This document shows positions 22,205 to 23,499 of a stretch of DNA of 23,499 bases, piece after piece (position 1 is the first letter of the stretch; each line of letters opens with the position of its first letter). The stretch is taken from positions 4,122 to 27,620 of the forward strand of contig DDKG01000250.1 of assembly GCA_002339265.1 (NCBI GenBank). Direction: 5' to 3'. Position numbers and translations under genes: made by a program. Source of the stretch: Massilia sp. UBA2604 (GTDB taxonomy: Bacteria > Pseudomonadota > Gammaproteobacteria > Burkholderiales > Burkholderiaceae_D). Below the pieces are notes generated by a model, which was given only the letters and a program-made list of their open reading frames with translations, did no database searches and had not been told where the DNA came from.

Positions 22205-23473
22205 TTACGCGGCCGCGACTTCCTGCTTCACCGGCAGCGCGATCTCGTTGTTCACGCTGAACTGGTAATCCTTGAACACGTGCTCCGCGCTCAGGATCTG
22301 GTAATTGCCGTCCGCCAGCAGGTGGGTGGTGTCCTTCAGGCGGTAGGTGTAGTGGCCGCAGGTCCAGCAATTGAAGTTGCGCATGTGCGTGCACAGGCAG
22401 GTCTTGTCCATCACGACCACTTTCTTCTGGTCGGGATGGGCCTGCACCTCGCGGTTGTACGAATTGATGTAGGCGCAGTTGCCGGTGGCGTCCAGCAGGT
22501 AGCCGTAGGATTCGCAGCCGGGGCGGATGCCGGAACCGATCGCCGGGGTGTTCTTGAGCATGCGCATCGGATAGCCGGTCGGCGAGACGCCATTGACTTC
22601 GATGTCTTCTTCGCTGGCGCGGAAGTATTCCTGCTTGACGCTGTCTGGCAGGCCGCACTCGTGGGTGACGGTGAAGCGGGTGGCCACCTGCACGGCGCCG
22701 GCGCCTTTTTCCAGGAAACCGACTGCGTCGGAGCCGGTGAACACGCCGCCGGCCGCGATCACCGGGATGCCCAGCTGCTCGGCCTGCATGAAGGCGTGGA
22801 TCTCGTCCATGATGGTGTGCAGGTCGTACTGCTTCCAGTCATCGATGCCGAAGCCCAGGTGGCCGCCGGCCAGCGGGCCTTCGACGATCACGAAATCGGG
22901 CTTGCGGTCCAGGCGCGAGACTTTTTTCAGGAACAATTGCAGCGCGCGCACCGACGATACGATGATGCCCAGGTGAGCATCGCGGAAGCGCGGGTGATCC
23001 TTGATCAGCTCGAACGAGCCCAGGTGCAGGCCGGCCGACAGGGTGATGCCGTCGATGCCGGCGTCCAGCGCCGCGCCCAGGCGCACGCGCAGGGTTTCCT
23101 TCGGCGCGTTCATGGTCAGCTTTTCCATGCAATTGACGTAGATAAGGCCATCGCCTTTCTTCGCTTCCATGGTCGCGCCGACGTGGCGACGGGTCGCCTC
23201 GGCCAGGTGATCCAGGTCGAACTGGACCACCGCCTTGTTCATATTGTTGATGTTGAACTTGTAGGTCTTCGTCTTGTCTTTAACGAAGGTGGTGTCGAAC
23301 TTGCGGTCGGACACGTCTTGCGACATGGCGTCGGAGATATGACCGATCCCACCGAGGCGGGCCGCTTCGAGGGCCAGCTCGGACGTCGAAATGTCCACGC
23401 CCATTCCGCCGATCATGATGGGCACATATTCCTTGTTGCCCATACGTAGGCGGAAATCATCAACACGTTTCAT
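22205..23473 (-). CDS. Nitronate monooxygenase-like FMN protein with cysteine-rich C-terminus
   Basis: The product has 422 residues. The first about 310 form a nitronate monooxygenase/2-nitropropane dioxygenase TIM barrel: PIMIGGMGVDISTSELALEAARLGGIGHIS at the start, VEGPLAGGHLGFG with the active-site-type His 205, and the FMN phosphate loops PVIAAGGVFTGSDA and GAGAVQVATRF. These flavoenzymes oxidise alkyl nitronates such as propionate-3-nitronate; related folds include FabK. The remaining about 110 residues hold six cysteines (320, 333, 359, 361, 369, 372), with CLC and CWTC pairs, which ordinary members lack and which could bind zinc or an iron-sulfur cluster. ATG at 23473 has AAGGA upstream. 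The gene is complete within the window. Confidence 0.87.
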   Translation of the reverse strand: MKRVDDFRLRMGNKEYVPIMIGGMGVDISTSELALEAARLGGIGHISDAMSQDVSDRKFDTTFVKDKTKTYKFNINNMNKAVVQFDLDHLAEATRRHVGATMEAKKGDGLIYVNCMEKLTMNAPKETLRVRLGAALDAGIDGITLSAGLHLGSFELIKDHPRFRDAHLGIIVSSVRALQLFLKKVSRLDRKPDFVIVEGPLAGGHLGFGIDDWKQYDLHTIMDEIHAFMQAEQLGIPVIAAGGVFTGSDAVGFLEKGAGAVQVATRFTVTHECGLPDSVKQEYFRASEEDIEVNGVSPTGYPMRMLKNTPAIGSGIRPGCESYGYLLDATGNCAYINSYNREVQAHPDQKKVVVMDKTCLCTHMRNFNCWTCGHYTYRLKDTTHLLADGNYQILSAEHVFKDYQFSVNNEIALPVKQEVAAA

Positions 23474-23499
23474 TGCTATCCTTAGACTACCTAATCTGC

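Overview
The window is a GC-rich bacterial chromosome segment with densely packed genes. A CysB-type regulator, a YaiI protein, a Gram-negative Porin_4-type porin, a PaoC-like molybdenum hydroxylase subunit and a FeeM-type acyltransferase together suggest a betaproteobacterium of the Burkholderiales, probably Oxalobacteraceae (Massilia/Duganella-like). That placement is inferred from protein style, not from a marker gene. No rRNA, tRNA, CRISPR array, prophage or intact insertion sequence was seen.

Left part (1-7140). A plus-strand cluster runs cysB, a class I methyltransferase, a GNAT acetyltransferase and yaiI, with TAATG stop/start overlaps at the first two junctions. About 500 bases follow that hold tandem repeats, several strong inverted repeats and one doubtful small ORF. 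Next come a paoC-like gene without paoA, paoB or paoD beside it and, behind an extended -10 promoter, a FeeM-type N-acyl amino acid synthase whose start overlaps the stop of a 23-codon leader ORF. On the minus strand is a RES-type toxin with a very short antitoxin that has only the toxin-binding domain.

Middle part (7200-16744, mostly minus strand). This holds a porin with its own terminator, a PAS/HisKA_3 histidine kinase, a LytTR response regulator with its LytS-like kinase, and a four-domain PAS/GGDEF/EAL protein with substitutions in both cyclic-di-GMP motifs. A divergent plus-strand DHH/DHHA1 phosphoesterase lies between the kinase and the GGDEF/EAL gene. Dispersed palindromic repeats sit in two of the intergenic gaps.

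Right part (15863-23499). An fdhF/ydeP-like molybdopterin oxidoreductase is translationally coupled to fdhD. A divergently transcribed, signal-peptide-bearing catalase follows, with a palindrome in its upstream region, then a secreted alpha/beta hydrolase. A large nested inverted repeat and a bidirectional terminator separate that gene from a convergent nitronate-monooxygenase-like protein with a cysteine-rich C-terminus.

The window looks like ordinary chromosomal housekeeping, signalling and stress genes. The parts that most deserve a second look are the structured gap before the orphan paoC, the leader-ORF/FeeM pair, the HTH-less RES antitoxin and the degenerate GGDEF/EAL protein. No clearly new multi-gene defence or biosynthetic system was found.
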